12,343 bases of DNA, from contig USNB01000019.1 in the NCBI GenBank assembly GCA_900555875.1, forward strand, positions 1 to 12,343, in the 5' to 3' direction. The notes beneath the pieces were generated by a model. That model was given only the letters and a program-made list of their open reading frames with translations, was not told the DNA's origin and did no database searches. Origin of the DNA: an uncultured Eubacteriales bacterium (GTDB taxonomy: Bacteria > Bacillota > Clostridia > Christensenellales > Pumilibacteraceae). Below are positions 12,016 to 12,343 of this stretch, piece by piece. Each line of letters begins with the position of its first letter. The first letter of the stretch is position 1. The position numbers and the translations under genes were made by a program.

Positions 12016-12343
12016 TCAGTTCTGCTCCGCGATATACTCGTCGTAAGTGATGTCCTTGTCGTATACCTTTTCGCCGCCTCTGATCTCGATGATGCGCGTA
12101 CACGTAGTCTGTACCAGCTCGTGGTCATGCGAAACGAGGAGCAGCGGACCGCGGAAATTTATCAGTCCCTTGTTGAGAGAGGTTATCGATTCGAGATCGA
12201 GATGGTTCGTAGGCTCGTCGAAGATGAGGAAATTGCCCTGCGCCAGCATCATCTTAGCGAGCATGCAGCGCACTTTCTCGCCGCCCGAAAGCACTTTTGC
12301 TTTCTTGAGCGCCTCCTCCTTGGAGAACAGCATGCGTCCCAGC
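12016..12343 (-). CDS. ABC-F family ATPase, C-terminal part only (YkpA/YbiT-like)
   Basis: Only the last 108 residues are in the window, and the gene continues past the right edge. They are the second nucleotide-binding domain of an ABC-F protein: the signature VLSGGEKVR, Walker B with NFLIFDEPTNHLDLESI, and the H-loop LVSHDHEL. GRMLF before the signature and DLESITSLN after Walker B resemble the YkpA/YbiT branch. ABC-F proteins lack membrane domains and act on ribosomes, in translation regulation or antibiotic protection. The short end after the H-loop (IIEIRGGEKVYDKDITYDEYIAEQN) shows there is no long C-terminal extension of the kind seen in some ribosome-protection members. A housekeeping translation factor is more likely than a resistance protein, but the family assignment is firmer than the role. 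Confidence 0.93.
   Translation of the reverse strand, partial: LGRMLFSKEEALKKAKVLSGGEKVRCMLAKMMLAQGNFLIFDEPTNHLDLESITSLNKGLINFRGPLLLVSHDHELVQTTCTRIIEIRGGEKVYDKDITYDEYIAEQN

Overview
The window looks like a chromosomal stretch of an uncultured Gram-positive anaerobe of the Clostridia type (Bacillota). The pointers are strong AAGGAG-type ribosome binding sites, sigma-A promoters with 17-bp spacers, intrinsic terminators, an alanine-type Lrp/aminotransferase pair, an Aquifex-type aconitase and an InlB/BspA-type surface lipoprotein. Coding DNA looks rather GC-rich by eye (not counted). No rRNA, tRNA, CRISPR, transposase or phage gene is visible. This is mostly a housekeeping region, and the unusual material lies between the genes.

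Region 1 (1-3767, minus strand): a promoter at 3739-3767 drives aconitase, an Lrp/AsnC regulator and a class I/II aminotransferase, with gaps of 19 and 7 bp. A ribosome binding site at 11-16 implies at least one more gene past the left edge. The layout suggests a unit joining citrate/isocitrate conversion (2-oxoglutarate supply) to transamination, with its own amino-acid-sensing regulator.

Region 2 (3779-4871, plus strand): a promoter back to back with the aconitase promoter drives an unrecognised 86-residue protein, probably from a leaderless mRNA. A 120-residue protein with two membrane segments follows. Behind it lies a roughly 340-bp array of tandem structured repeats. The last copy has a T-tract and forms an intrinsic terminator that overlaps the stop codon of the convergent lipoprotein gene.

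Region 3 (4870-7471, minus strand): a monocistronic 820-residue lipoprotein with four InlB-type repeats and a BspA-type leucine-rich repeat domain, with its own consensus promoter. Two intrinsic terminators (7486-7515 and 7620-7655) and a 104-bp stretch between them separate it from the gene upstream.

Region 4 (7620-12343, minus strand): an ABC-F ATPase (5' part outside the window), adenine deaminase and a zinc alcohol dehydrogenase follow each other with gaps of 19 and 3 bp. Cofactor-independent phosphoglycerate mutase comes next behind its own promoter and has an odd hairpin between its Shine-Dalgarno and its likely start.

The best candidate for something undescribed is the repeat array at 4521-4871. 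Each complete unit carries two hairpins whose tetraloops (GCAA and TTGC) are complementary. Further leads are the leaderless divergent promoter, the possible small RNA between the two terminators, and the 5' hairpins at the aconitase and phosphoglycerate mutase mRNAs. Functions beyond family level are inference.
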